A stretch of DNA of 64,000 nucleotides from Zoroaster sp. YZ-2022 (GCA_029582265.1 CM055835.1:11418041-11482040); one strand, 5' to 3'. Counted from the first letter of the stretch, positions 27,851 to 41,060 are shown. A program made the numbers and translations. Notes: generated by a model from the sequence alone, not told the origin.

Positions 27851-28363
27851 ATTCGCAGGGCTGCCCTGCGAATTGTGTTACACGTACGGCTAATTCGCAG
27901 GGCTGCCCTGCGAATTGTGTTACACGTACGGCTAATTCGCAGGGCTGCCCTGCGAATTGTGTTACACGTACGGCTAATTCGCAGGGCTTTTATTTGAATA
28001 TTGGGCAGTCCTGCTGTCAGCAATGCAGTATACAGTATTATTCTCCTTGCTATACTGCCATTACTGGTCTAGAAAAGTTTTAAAACTTATAAAAGAATCA
28101 AATTCTTTGCCCTCCATCATGCATGTTCATTATTAAACGTAGCTAAATTAAATGTTAGTCTACACTGTATCAACGTTAATGTTAGGCTAACCTAGGCTAG
28201 GCCCTAGGGCCGGCTAGGGCCTACACATGGGTCTATTAAATTACGCGTGCAGTGCGCATGCGCACGACTGAATCATCAAGTTTTACCGCGTTCACTGCTG
28301 TACTGCCCTAGCCCTGCGAATAATACCGGACTACATGGCAATTCGCAGGGCAGCCCTGCGAAT
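27851..28363. mobile_element. Palindrome-array element (TTCGCAGGGC arms)
   Basis: Three 42-bp units (27851, 27893, 27935) plus a partial one each hold a 23-bp palindrome with arms TTCGCAGGGC, separated by TTACACGTACGG. After about 320 bp a half site (about 28308) and a complete palindrome (28341-28363) close the region. A perfect NRF1-type TGCGCATGCGCA lies at 28253-28264. It may be a DNA transposon with arrayed terminal motifs. Confidence 0.65.
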
Positions 28364-29730
28364 AATCACAACGTAACATTAATTATTGCTAGCAAGTGAG
28401 TAACACAACAAATACAAATCCATGATGAAAATGCACGCACTGCTCTGAATTTTCTTGCTGACCTGCAAAAATTTGATGTGGCTGTGACACCTCATCAGGA
28501 AAATATTAATTGTTTATTATCACAAAGAAAATTAAAAAAGGAAAAAAGTCAATTTAGATATTTTGAGGAGATGTCAGTTGAATTGTTTAAATTAATGTTC
28601 TTCTTGGTTATGTTAAAGTAAGACATTTTATCTAGGAAATGTTATTCATTAGAAATGGTCACGGTATGATGAATGGCGATCAAAGCACTAAATGTAATAA
28701 CTGCACTAATGCAAACAAACTACATGTATGCCTGCCCTAAAATCGCCCGCCTGTGACATCGTCTAATGGGCCTTTATGCCTTCATTATCTGCCATAAATG
28801 GGATTTGACATGTTGTAACATTAACGGTGCTGTTATCAAAGTACAGTTTTGTTAGTCGCATTTCCATAAATATCAATTCAAATTTTTTTTTTTCCCATTT
28901 CCTTTTTTTCAAACACATATTTGAAATAATTTTTGAATACTCTGACTTCAAGTAGGGTTTTCAGGTGAAAAATTATTCCTAAACCAATATGCTCAATATT
29001 TATATCAAATTAAAGGTCTTGATGAAAGAAATACAATGGTTTTTAAATCAAGAAAATCGGACGAGTAGTTTTTGAGGAATCCTGTTTTATTTAATCAAGT
29101 ATACAGCATTCGATGAAGCCCGACTGTCCATACACTGTGTACATCCCTAATAGCAACAAAACCGTTGAATCAGCCTACACACACCGTGATACACACGCAC
29201 AGCGTTCGTGCTCGTTTTCCTCATAAGAGCTTTTGAAAGGGTGTAAAAAATACACTCTCCGCTCAAAACTAAACACAATTACGGCTCAAAACTTTCACAT
29301 ATGATAGAAAAAAGGTGTGAAATTCATTCAGACACCGCTCTTACCTTTCAACTTGAAGATTTCACCTCGAAAAAACGGTGTTTACTTTTTATCTCTTCGT
29401 AACTTCGGTTGTAGAGTAGTTATGGAGATCGAGCAAGCATGGGTATGTAAAGGAGCCCTTTGACTCAATAGCGAAACCCGTTTTCATGTCAATCACAATG
29501 TACTCGGGTGCGGAGACAGCTCCGAAGTGGATGCCCTCAGCAGAGCGCGGCAAATTTTACGGGCCGAATGCGCCCGATCTCGGAACACTTCGCAAAAGGC
29601 TGGGCGGGATGAGAGTGGTTCATTCATAAAAACGTAGGCTTTCGCATGTACTTCTGATTGCTATTTTATGTACATTGTTGGATAACTGAGACTATCATAG
29701 CTTTCCAATAAGCTATTACATGTACATGTA
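28364..29730. other. No recognised gene
   Basis: AT-rich with a slightly CpG-rich part at 29180-29600. Open frames are short and unlike known proteins. Confidence 0.5.
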
Positions 29731-29734
29731 AGAT

Positions 29735-29785
29735 GGTAAGTGGAAATTTTGAATGGTTTCAAATGGTCAAACAGTAGGAGGGTTA
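29735..29785. repeat. Terminal fragment of the CCCTCCTA TTAA MITE
   Basis: Reverse complement of the first 51 bp of the 2578-2951 copy, ending AGGAGGGTTAA. Confidence 0.8.
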
Positions 29786-30002
29786 ACTACAAGTTTTTCT
29801 TTAAACCACGGCAATGGTGTTTAAAATTACTGTTTTCTTTTCATGACATACAGTGCAACGTATGTCCTGAAAAAGCATTTCAAGTTCTTAAAAAAAGTAT
29901 GTTTCTCTATCTGGTTGGTAAGTTAGCCACGCCTCCTTCAAATGGAGTTTTCTGCTTATATGTACATTCGCCACTTTTTCTTTTTAGAAAATTAAGGGTA
30001 AT

Positions 30003-31338
30003 TAAGGGTGTAACGATTTACCGATGCATCGATTGTCGTGATACAAAAATGCTGCAATGCGCATCACGATACAAAACCACGGATCGCGATACTGGTGATT
30101 TTTGGGTTCCCACAAAATTTCATCAGAATATATAAAAAAATACTGAATTTTATTCAAACCAAATTTTGTCTAGCACTTCATACCTGACATTTAGACTACA
30201 AAAGTCAGTGAATTTCCTTTACAAAAAATGCCCGAGCACCGTCTTAAAAATGCTGACGATAAAAATCCGTTTTGAGTGTGGCACATCACCGCAAGTCAGA
30301 ACGACTCTCTGTATTCCCGATATTTTATTTTAAAAAACAATATTATAGCACCCTCTATTGACTTAATTTGTCGAGTGCTACATACGTACATGATTTTTCA
30401 ATGTGATAGTCAGTTGAGGGCACTATACTATTTTTGATGAAATAAATACAGGAAGTTTGGGGAGTCTTGAATGATGGGTTCCCACAGAATAGACTTCAAT
30501 GTTGACATTTTGTCATGGTAAAAAATCACTGACTTCGGTGGGCGAAATATAAAGTAAGAATTTCTTATTTGTGAACCAGATTTGGTGTGCGTAATAGTTA
30601 GTATATTGTGTGTATTATTATGCTGATGAAATTCTGTTCGAATTTTGGAATTAACATTTTACACATGATTTTTGCCAAAATTTAGTTTATAACAATCCTT
30701 GAACATAAAACATGAAACAAAGTTGTTTAACCCTCCTATGGTTTGACCTTTCAAAACCTTTCAAAATCTGCTTACTGGCAAAATGGCTATCAATAATGTA
30801 TGAACCCTTTAAAACCCTCCAGAATTTGTTGCTACTGAACTACCACACCTTTCAATACCCTTTGAAAGGTATTGAAACATTTCAACACCAGTTTGTTCAG
30901 AGAGTTGTTTCACCTTTCGAAACCTTTCATAGGTCCCTTTTGTCAGACAGTTTTCTCACCTTTCAAAACCCTTCAGTACAGCAAACTTGAAAGGTTTTGA
31001 AAGGTCTGACAATTCTATGGCAAACTGCACTGTACATAGGAGGGTTAAGACAACAAAAATCTGGACAAACATTTGTTCATGATTATAAATTCTTCCAAGC
31101 CTGATTTAAAGCAGGCCATGTTCTTTCTACAGGGGAATACAATAACAACAGGAAACTGTGTACGTGTGCTGTTTTTATTGTGTCTAATCTCTGTACAACA
31201 TTGGGTAATTCACAACATTACTCACACTTCTTTTTTAGCATTTTTAGTATTCACGATACGTATCGTGATACGCATCATATCGTGACCAACTATCCCGATA
31301 TGTATCGTATCGTAACAGTGGCATCGTTGCACCCCTAG
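30003..31338. mobile_element. hAT-like element (AGGGTGTAACGAT / ATCGTTGCACCCCTA ends)
   Basis: The terminal regions are dense in ACGATAC / GTATCGT motifs, typical of hAT ends of the TAGGGGTGCAACGAT type. It contains the TTAA MITE 30727-31048. No transposase frame and no convincing 8-bp duplication. Confidence 0.6.
30727..31048. mobile_element. TTAA-flanked MITE (CCCTCCTATG), younger subfamily, copy 1
   Basis: 322 bp between TTAA sites, ends CCCTCCTATGG / CATAGGAGGG, interior built from CCTTTCAAAACC repeats. It differs from 32812-33132 at only about two positions by eye, indicating recent movement. Confidence 0.9.
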
Positions 31339-32555
31339 CAGCAATGTGCATAAGAAACCAGACCAATTTTTCCCAAAAGTGTGTGACTACATGTAGTCTG
31401 CTCTCATTGATGTAGGATGTAAACAGTCAGATTTTTAACAATGTGTTTTAGGGTGTGAAACATTGCAGTGCATTTCTTTAATCAAAAATGTATTACTCAG
31501 AACCATATTTCAAATCCCAAACAATGCAATGCTTGCACAAACAGTGCTGCAGAAATTTACGAAAACGAACCCCCAGAAAAAAATCCTGGTGACGCATATG
31601 ATGAAATCTCCTCTTTTGGGGCGGATGTGTTCATGCATAAATGCCACTATCTGATTGCTTTGTTATTTTGAATAATTTAAAGCACCGCTGATCAAATTGA
31701 ATTGCTTAATTAAATTGCAAGATGCTCCTTACATGTGCTATGCAGTAATTACACATCTGTCCTCCCCCCCCCCCCTCCGTATGCCTGATTTGGCCTATTT
31801 ACAGTTCCTTTGAAAATGTTTCTCCTGTGCCACTTCAATCTCACAGTCAGTTGTATTCAAACAATAAATTACACATATAAAACTTGTAAATTATTTAAAA
31901 TGAAGGTAATTTGTAATTGATAGCATGATCAAATATGGTACATGTACATTACATGCACGCGACACTTGTTTCGAGGCAGCCACTTTTGGTTGATAATTCA
32001 TGTACATGTGTGTTGTGTTTATTGCTGCCCAAGCTGACCTTTGTGGAATTTTTTTTCTTAAGGTTGTGTTGTCGAAGGGAAGGTACAAGTACATATGTAC
32101 AACATACATGTATGTTATTACCAGAGTATCAAACCAATTGTCTAAAAACTCTTTTGGTGTAAAATCATTACACTTACTCAATCATCCTGAAAATTGTTTC
32201 GTCTATAAAGTATTTTCATTTGAGAGAAAACAGGAATTATTTTGTTGAATTTACAAAAAGTTGAACATAATTTTTTTTTGTCATTTAAAAAAAAAACATT
32301 CTTGAGCACCTGTGATAATCATTTTGAAGGTTGCTTTTATAAAATGTACTTGTGGCTATCGTAAAAACCAGAGCTAGTTGAAATGAATGTATGTTACCAA
32401 CTTCCTATGTTTTAATTTAATAAACGAGTAAATAGACAAAATATATTGAGAAATGTTGATTGGCAGACACAAATGCATTGGTTTGTATCATGTTGTCAAT
32501 GAGATAATAGTGAAAATGCACATCTAGAATTTTTGTAGGAGAATTATTATAATTA
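31339..32555. other. No recognised gene
   Basis: AT-rich, with a C-run near 31766 and TACATGTA palindromes around 31940-32110. Short open frames only. Confidence 0.5.
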
Positions 32556-32559
32556 TTTA

Positions 32560-32815
32560 TAATTTTTATAAAAGTGATAGCAAGAGATGTTTTATACCAT
32601 CAACTTTACACCAAATACGTTTTTCAACAGGGCATGGAATTGGTGTCCTACTTTAAGAAGAACACAGTGACTGAAATTTACTGGCTCATTTATGCAGCAA
32701 CAACGGTAATATGACCTTATCTATGTGGAGTATTATTTTCAAATTGAGTTATAAAAATATAAAACTAGCACTCCAATTCCATACCCTGTTGATCGTGGCG
32801 ATATTGTCCCATTAA
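32560..32815. mobile_element. TTAA MITE (AGGGACAATA family), degraded left end
   Basis: Shares CAGGGCATGGAATTGGTGTC, GACTGAAATTTACTGGCTCA and TGTTGATCGTGGCGATATTG with the copies at 26.3, 43.4 and 47.0 kb. Its right TTAA (32812-32815) is also the left TTAA of the next MITE. Confidence 0.75.
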
Positions 32816-33132
32816 CCCTCCTATGGTTTGACCTTTCAAAACCTTTCAAAATCTGCTTACTGGCAAAATAGCTATCAATAATGTATGAACCCTTTAAAAC
32901 CCTCCAGAATTTGTTGCTACTGAACTACCACACCTTTCAATACCCTTTGAAAGGTATTGAAACATTTCAACACCAGTTTGTTCAGAGAGTTGTTTCACCT
33001 TTCGAAACCTTTCATAGGTCCCTTTTGTCAGACAGTTTTCTCACCTTTCAAAACCCTTCAGTACAGCAAACTTGAAAGGTTTTGAAAGGTCTGACAATTC
33101 TATGGCAACTGCACTGTACATAGGAGGGTTAA
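32812..33132. mobile_element. TTAA-flanked MITE (CCCTCCTATG), younger subfamily, copy 2
   Basis: 321 bp, nearly identical to 30727-31048, 2.1 kb away in the same orientation. It was inserted in the terminal TTAA of another MITE. Confidence 0.9.
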
Positions 33133-33784
33133 AGACGTGGGTTTATCTCAAAGCCTTCTCTGTTGGTCATGGTATATTTCTCAAAATAATTGTGAGAAGA
33201 ATGGTTTTACAGTAAATAAACATGTACCAAAATGAATTAATAGTGGGTCGCATTTAAAAAAAAATATTTTGGCACTGTTTTACTGTAAACCAAGCTTCTG
33301 ACAAAGTGAAATATCTCACTCCAATGTATTTGTTTTCTAAAAGGAAATTATCAATGTTCCAATGAAAACAAACCAGAAATTGCCAGTAAAACATGGGCGA
33401 TACACATCTTTAGGGGCAAAATGTGTACAATACATGTAGAATGGCTATATGAGCCTTCCTGAATCTACCAAAATCCAACACCAGCAGTAACACTTACACC
33501 CAGCTGTAGGCCTTAAATGGAATCGGGACATACGGACCCATGTAAAGTATATCTGGCTGGGCTATGCAGTATTGAGTCGATCAAAATACACAACACAACC
33601 AGCTGTTGGAGTTTGATGGATTATGATTGGAATTAAACAATTTGATGTAGTATGAGATTATATGCATTGTTTTTGGGTTTATTTTTTTATTCTGGATTAT
33701 ATACATCTTAACTGTCCTAGGATTTGTTTTTGTCTTTTGGATGCCTTTTAACATACATGTATATATTGTATTGTATCAGAACTC

Positions 33785-33930
33785 TATGACCTTCAAGTAC
33801 ATGAAGTGTGCCAGCCTGCTGTAATCCATACCACGGCATTGTACTCCAAATGCGGCGCATGCACAACAAGCATGGTTACAGGTTTTGCTCCCCCTGTCTG
33901 GCCTGCTGTTGGGCATCATGGGATAGACAT
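33785..33930. repeat. GAAGTGTGCCAG-family repeat fragment
   Basis: ATGAAGTGTGCCAGCCTGCT then GTAATCCATACCACGGCATT, matching the reverse complement of the right half of 5772-6103. Confidence 0.7.
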
Positions 33931-34039
33931 TTCTATGCGAAGCTATAACTAGACGCAAACAATGGGTGCATGCGAACACCTCTTGTTATTGTTCATTTTT
34001 TTTTCTTTTCCTCAATAAGACTTATCCAGAGACAAAAAC

Positions 34040-34775
34040 ATAGTTGCAGAGTTCACAGAACCTTGAAACTTAACACATACATGTAGTTAGACCTTAACAT
34101 GTAGTTGTATACTAAGTTGTGACGTCATGGTGAGGTCATCAGATATCGAATTACACTAAATCAAAGTTTAATATTTCAAAAAATCATATCTCATGAACCA
34201 CAAAAGATATTTTCACAATCTTTGCATCATCTGAAAGATCTTGAATTATGTGACATTTCGTTCACAGACATGACCTCAATCTGACCTCTCCTTCTGGTCG
34301 AAACCGGAAGTTGAATATTTAAAAAAAATCATATCTCATGAACCACAGAAGATATTTTCACAATCTTTGCATCATCTTAAAGACCTTGAACTATGTTACA
34401 TTCGTTCACAGACATGACTCTAATCTGACCTCTCCTTCCGGTCGAAACGGGAAGTTTAAGTGAAGAAATATTATGAATCACTGTTCTGTAAATGTATTTG
34501 TACAGCCAAAACATGCATGTAGTTGCGGAGTTCAAAGAACCTTAAAACTTAACACATAACCAGGTAACGTTGTGATGTCATGGTGACGTCATCTAATGAA
34601 TTATTACATAATTAATTATAATTAAAACAATATATTTTATATCTCGTGAACCACAATAGATACTTTCTTGATTCCTTCATAATCATACAGAACATGGACT
34701 CGACATTTAATACACAGACATGACCCTATTTTGACCCTTACAATGTACTTCCAGTCCAAACCGGAAGTTCAAGTT
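34040..34775. repeat. Nested tandem repeat (ATATCTCATGAACCACA blocks)
   Basis: A block TCATATCTCATGAACCACA...GACATGAC...CCGGAAGTT occurs near 34184, 34329 and (diverged) 34637. The pair is preceded by GTTGCAGAGTTCACAGAACC at 34042, repeated as GTTGCGGAGTTCAAAGAACC at 34522. So there is an outer unit of about 480 bp and an inner unit of about 145 bp. Confidence 0.75.
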
Positions 34776-34779
34776 TAAA

Positions 34780-37365
34780 AAGCTCTTTATAATTTGTTGC
34801 AAATCTGAAAGGGTATTCGAAAAAAAACATTCTGGGTTTATATGTTAAGTGGGATCTGCTCTTTTCAAAAATATATTGTGTGACGTCATCGCTCTTAACA
34901 ACGCCCTCTAGCGGTAGGTTTAAAAAAAAATCACTTTTTGCTATCTTGAGAAAACAGACAGAATTTTACCAAATTTGGCACAATTGACACCCATATTATG
35001 AGGAAAAATTTTGTGAAGTATGAATAACGTCACATGATTGAACCGGAATTTACGGTTGGAAGAATTTAAAATTATATGGGATGACTGAACCGGAAGTTAA
35101 TGTATTCAGTGTGGCACATTATATGTTACATGTATTTTAATTATATTTGTATTTAATCTCGTTATTTTTCAAAGGCAATCTGGTATAAAAGCCTACTGTT
35201 TAAATGGATTTTGCAACCACGCTTATTCAATTTACCCGTTAGTATAAAATAATGTTTTATATGAAAGTAGATGTACTGTGAGTACTATGAATTAAAAAGA
35301 AGTACATTTATTATCAAAGGCAAAATATCACATTAAAGGCATCAAGGAAAAATCAAATTGAACTACACATGTAGATGTATGTGTGTATGTATCTGTTATT
35401 AAAATTGAGTTGACACTCCGGTTGGCTGAATTTCAAGGTCTAAACATTGATCTAATGTATGAGCAAAATAAACTAATAAACACAACACAAGATCCTGAAA
35501 TGAATGACAGCCAAATGTACAATTGTTGTGACATGGATATTTGGACAAGGTTCAGGGTAATAAGGATAAATTTAAAAGTAACATTTTCATTTGATTTTAT
35601 TCGATTTGATATTTTAAATATGATTGGTAATCTCAAAGTTACACAAACAATGACAGTTTTACGTATGTACATAAAAATCTACATGTACAAATGTACTTGG
35701 TGTAAAAATAATACATTAGGTCTTGTCCATGCTATGTGCTGTACGTGACACCATTAGAAACCCACTAAAACATTCCAAATCTGGCAAAAATCTATTGATA
35801 TCAACCCAAAATGTACAAAATATGCAGTTACGTGTATAACAAAACAAAATGCAACCTTTCCTAGGAGGTGTCACCATGTCACAGAAAGTAGATAAATAAC
35901 AGAAATGAGGAATATCTTGTAGTTTTTTGTATTTATTATTGAGAGCGCCTAGTCAGACAGAATAATTTCTCAGGATGTTTGAAACCATCAACAATTTTGT
36001 TTAACCAATAATAGGAAATGATACAATAAACATACTGTATATATATTTTTTCTGGCTTTCCCTCTCAGAATTCTTCTCTTCTCTTTAAACTGTGGTGAGA
36101 AATCTCTACTAACATGTTTTGGGTTGGTTGAGCACTAGGTGCCAGAACAATCTTGAGCATGCTTGGTAACACTTACAGTGTACATGTAATCACTTGTACA
36201 TGTAGCAATCTCACACCGCCGAGATGCATGACAAATCTGTGGATACACAGATGTGCATTAATATTTATTATAAGGCCATGTTACTTTTCATTGGTTATTT
36301 TTCACTTGAGCAAGCACGGCAAGACATCCGTCTGCATTGATTGCATAAGGTACATGTATCGTCTTGGGCCGAGACATCTGTGAGAAAGTGATCGCGACAC
36401 GCTACTTTTCACAGTGAGCAAGCACACAATTGAATGGATTTTATTTTCATGCCGTGATGCCTTTTCACAGGAATATCTTGAGTATCTCATATTAAGGGCC
36501 TTATGGCACATGTACAGCAGTATGAACATTGTGTGTCAAATGCATGTATACTGGCAAACATACTGTTTGAAGTATCACATACCTGACCGGATCAACAAAA
36601 TTATAACAAAATAACAACCTTTTTGAATGCGATTATAAACCAAGATTAATCAAAGACTACAGAACCAACAAGCCAGTTCAGGCTTTGAATTTAATTCTTG
36701 TTGGGGCAAGGCCATTTTTCCTGAGTTCAGGCCACTGCCATTAAAATATCAGAATGACAATGGGAACATTTTTAAGAGGCACTAAGTCCAAGACCAGGGT
36801 AATGGAGGCCGGGTTCTCTGTGCAATTCCAGGCCTGCAGTTGTTATGGCGGCATGATGTAGGATATAAAGCCAGCATTTACAAAAAAGGGTGTCAAAAAT
36901 TTGACTACATACATTGTACACATACATGTATACATGTATGTAGGGTGTCCAACAAATGAAGTTGGTAATGGTACATCTTGAGAAATTTCTCCATCTGACA
37001 TTTTTATGAAAGCGTGAAATTTATTACAAATTTGAAATGGAATCATCACGGCCATGATCCATTCACATTAGAGTGCATACACAAAAATCTGAATACCTTT
37101 TTGTTATTTTTGAAATAACCTGAACCTTTCTGGACAACCCCTGCTGTACGTTCAGGTGAGTCCTTACGACAAAATAATGCTGCTTAGCCTCGTTAACAAT
37201 GCTGCTTCTGATAAGTCGTAAAATACATGCAACTTCCAAGTTGAGTTAGCTGCGAACATTGTGAGGCTAACTTTCCCACTAGGCACCGAAGTTGTATTGC
37301 ATTCCAATGCCCAACAAACAACAATTTTCAAAGCCGGCGAAGCAACGAAGATACATTCAGCAGTT
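34780..37365. other. No recognised gene; one dispersed repeat
   Basis: 36690-36845 resembles 17750-17890 in RPS5 intron 1 (GGGGCAAGGCCA, ATCAGAATG, ACATTTTTAAG, CCAAGACC). The 121-aa frame 35383-35748 looks like random AT-rich sequence. Confidence 0.45.
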
Positions 37366-37370
37366 AAGTT

Positions 37371-38832
37371 TAGGGGTGTGCATTTTCGGATATGTTTGGA
37401 ACCGGATACCTGTTTTCATTTTTGTTGAAAACATGTACTGTAAATGGTAACAAAATTGACCTTTATAATACGGAGGATACCTTACTTAAATCGATCTTTT
37501 CTATGCTGTATCGTTTTTATATTAAAACCTGTTGTTGAAATAAGTACCTGTATTGTATTTACTGAAAGTTATTTCTGAAATAAAACTGATCGCTGCAAAG
37601 TCTTTGATTACAAATATACATGTACGATGTACAAAAGAAAGCCACATTGATCACACACACACACACGACCGGATGCACGCAGCAGCCTACCTGAACATCA
37701 CACGTGACTAAGTCAGGAGACTAGAAGACTATGTCACTGTGCACTATCGTCACTGGTGTGTGTGTGATCAGAGCACTGTGGTTGGTTGTTCACGTTCACA
37801 AAACACGTGTTAAATTATGTCAGTGGTCAAAAGCAATGTGGGTGGAATCAGTTGGGGGAAAACAATTCATGTGCTTGCGCTTTGCACGTCCCTGTCTAAT
37901 TTTGGCCCGTACTAAAATCTTACATTCTAAGAGTATAACTCTCAGCCGCCTTTTCTTTTTTTTCCTCTTTTTTTTTCTCACTATTGCAGCCAAAAAGGCT
38001 GAATTACAGTGATAATTACAATATATAAAAATATGCAAATAGGAATTAAAATATTAAAGATTATTAAATATCAATATACAAAAAATAATACTATATAAAT
38101 TTATTTACATCATACTTAAATATACTTAAATTAAATATAATTAAAAACAAAAGATAAAAACAAACATCAAAGAAGGTGAAAAAATAAAAACACAAGCAGG
38201 GACATAAAGAGTCTTTGAAAGGACAATCAGACAAAAGACATGAATGAGATAATAAACATTCTACAGGATTATTCATGATTAACAACTGGCTGCACACCAG
38301 GCTAAAATTAAAAATAATTGATTAAGAACGTTTCAAAACTACAGAAAGAGAGAGGGAAAAGGTCGTTTCAGCATTTTTTCCCAATCTTTTCTGCCATGCC
38401 GCGGCCGTAGTCCGCACCGTTACATTACCCGAACCTGCGCCCGCTTCCTCATGTGGCACCGTCTGGCGCATGTTTCATTTGTGTAATGCAACACATCATC
38501 CACTGCCGTATCTCCGACATCGAACAGCCGTTTATGTCAGGTCTCTGTATTCTCAGAACAAGCTATAAATTACCCAATCATGATCAGCATGTACTTGCAA
38601 CAATGTACTATAACAATTCGACAATGTATCACAATTGGAGCATGTATGGCAAATGTCTAAATACTACAAAGTAAGAATAATTTCTGTAAAAGTGTAAACA
38701 ATTGTTCAAGAGTCATTCTGTCAAGTCCAAATTTTAAAAAGTCGTTTACGTGTTATTGGAACCGAAAAATGGAACCGGGTAATGACAGTTTCGGTCGGGT
38801 ATCTGGATACCCGGATACCCAGCACAGCCCTA
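37371..38832. mobile_element. hAT-like element (TAGGGnTGTGC family), copy 2
   Basis: TAGGGGTGTGC / GCACAGCCCTA ends with flanking near-duplicates GTTAAGTT (37363-37370) and GTTCAGTT (38833-38840), 7 of 8 identical. The end motifs GGATACCC / GGTAATGAC match 7669-8267. The interior has no transposase-like frame. Confidence 0.78.
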
Positions 38833-40915
38833 GTTCAGTTACTTCTCATGTGAACATGCCCCATGATCTTCATTAGGAAAACGTGATGGACAATTTAACA
38901 GGTCTTCAAGGGCATCAAGCATACGTGTACATGTACAATGTATGTGCAGGGCATCCTGAAAGCAAATAGAGCATCAAATGCCAGGATGCATTGCTGGCTA
39001 AATAGCTTTGCGTGACGGCACACTTAAACATGTCTACCTCAAATGGAATAGGGTGACACATAAATTATGACATACTCTACAAATGGGTCTTTTCTCTATG
39101 TACAATGTACGAGATAGATATAAGAACTTTTTTTTTTGCTATGACGATGTAGTTGCGGCCAAAATTCTTAAATGATAGCGTTTGCCGATTGTGAGTCCTC
39201 CACACCATACTTTGTACATGGAAAAAAATGAGTATCATGTCACCAGAGGTGCTCCCAAGGAAGATTAATGGCAACAGCAGCTGTTTCCAGCTGTATACGT
39301 GTATATTAATTATCCTTTAGTTAGAACAGGTTTTGATTTTAGAACTCAAAGAGTTCCAAATGGGGTTTAGAGACTGTGTGTACAGTGTTTACTATTTGTA
39401 AATTTGATTTTCATTTAAACCTTTTTCTGTTTTGCCAAAACTAAGTACTTTCATTTAAAGATATTCAAAGGCCCAGTAGTGTTTGAGTATTTTGGTTGCA
39501 TTGCCAATTGTTCACACATGTGTATAAGGTGCTGGAGATAGTGGCAAAGTCAATTATGTCTTACAAGTATTATTATATGTCACATTATTCTCAGAATAAA
39601 GTCAGCATGTACCCACTAATAACTAGCTGTGAACAATGGCAAACATTCCTCCTGTGTATTGTTCTGTTTGGTCTTAACAATTCAATGTATGTTGGAGAAA
39701 AAAATGCATATGTAAATGTCTGTAAATACTACAAAGTTTATTGCACGTCTCTTGAATTTAAGATAATTTTCTGTAAGTATAAGCATTACGTTGTTCAAAG
39801 TCACAGATTTCTGTTCGCTCTGCTCAAATGTCAAGTCCAAATTTTAAAAAGCCGAAAATGGAGTACGTGACAGTTTCGATCGGGTATCTGATACCAACAG
39901 CCCTAGTTCAGTTACTTCTCATGTGAACATGCCCCATGATCTCCATTAGGAAAACGCGATGGACAATTTAACAGGTCTTCAAGGGCATCAAGCATACGTG
40001 TACATGTATGTGCAGGGCATCCTGAAAGCAAATAGAGCATCAAATGCCAGGATGCATTGCTGGCTAAATAGCTTTGCGTGACGGCACACTTAAACATGTC
40101 TACCTCAAATGGAATAGGGTGACACATAAATTATGACATACTCTACAAATGGGTCTTTTTTCTCTATGTACAATGTACCGTAGATAGATATAACAACTTC
40201 TTTTTTTTTGCTATGAAACGATGTCCAGTTGCAGCCAAAATTCTGCTGTGCTGTGTTTTAAATGACTTTTTCACATAGGGGTATGAACGTTTGCCCGATT
40301 TGTGAGTCCTCTCTTAGCCACCATACTTTGTACATGGGAAATTTGGTCCCCGCATGTACGTATCACGTATTTCCCTATGAGTATGACCTACATGTACATG
40401 TATGACCAGAAACTGGAGACTAATGTATGTTTTCGTGGGCACAGTGTGGGCACAGTGTGCTCCCAAAGGAAGATTAATCATTTCCACTGGCAACAGCAGC
40501 TGTTTCCAGCTGTATACTCGGTGTATATTAATTATCCTTTAGTTAGAACAGAGTTTTGATTTTAGAACCCTGCGTGCAAGAGTTCCAAATGGAGTTTAGA
40601 GACATCTGTGTGTACATGTATTTACTATTTATCCTGAAATTTGATTTTCAATCATTAAACCCTTTTTCTTGTTTTCTTTGCCAAAACTAAGTTAATTACT
40701 TTCATTTAAGATATTAACCCTCCTATGCCCAGGCTGAAATTTGGCCCAGTAAGCACCGCACCCACAGAGTGTCACTTGAGTATTTTTGGTTGCATTGCCA
40801 ATTGTTCACACATGTGTATAAGAGTGCTGGAGATAGTGGCAAAGTCAAACACACTTGTATGTCTTACAAGTATTATATTATATGCAGTCGCACAGAGCTG
40901 TGTATGTACTGCATA
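38650..40915. repeat. Tandem duplication of about 1.1-1.3 kb
   Basis: Blocks such as CATCAAGCATACGTGTACAT, GCATTGCTGGCTAAATAGCT and TTGGTTGCATTGCCAATTG appear once in about 38830-39570 and again in about 39900-40890, same order and orientation. Retained blocks are nearly identical, but the left copy lacks many short stretches (a few to about 70 bp) present in the right copy. Confidence 0.88.
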
Positions 40916-41060
40916 AGTTACAGTTGAGTGGTTTTGGTTTGACCTCCTACCAGAGCCACATGTCCTTGCATTTATTTGAGTGCACTGCACAAAGTCAATG
41001 GGTTGGGAGTGACATACAAATTTTGAGTGTCTTTGATTGTTAAACCTATAGGAGGGTTAA
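40714..41060. mobile_element. TTAA-flanked CCCTCCTATG element, divergent interior
   Basis: TTAACCCTCCTATG at the left and CCTATAGGAGGGTTAA at the right. The interior differs from the other copies, and part of it (40775-40890) matches the left copy of the tandem duplication at about 39480-39570. Confidence 0.65.

Noticed and set aside
27851..27987. CRISPR-like array
   Set aside because: Direct 42-bp tandem repeats with no variable spacers, in a eukaryotic genome.
30712..33075. Two ORFs with identical protein (EPFKTLQNLLLLN...)
   Set aside because: They are the two copies of one TTAA MITE; the identity reflects recent transposition, not a gene family.
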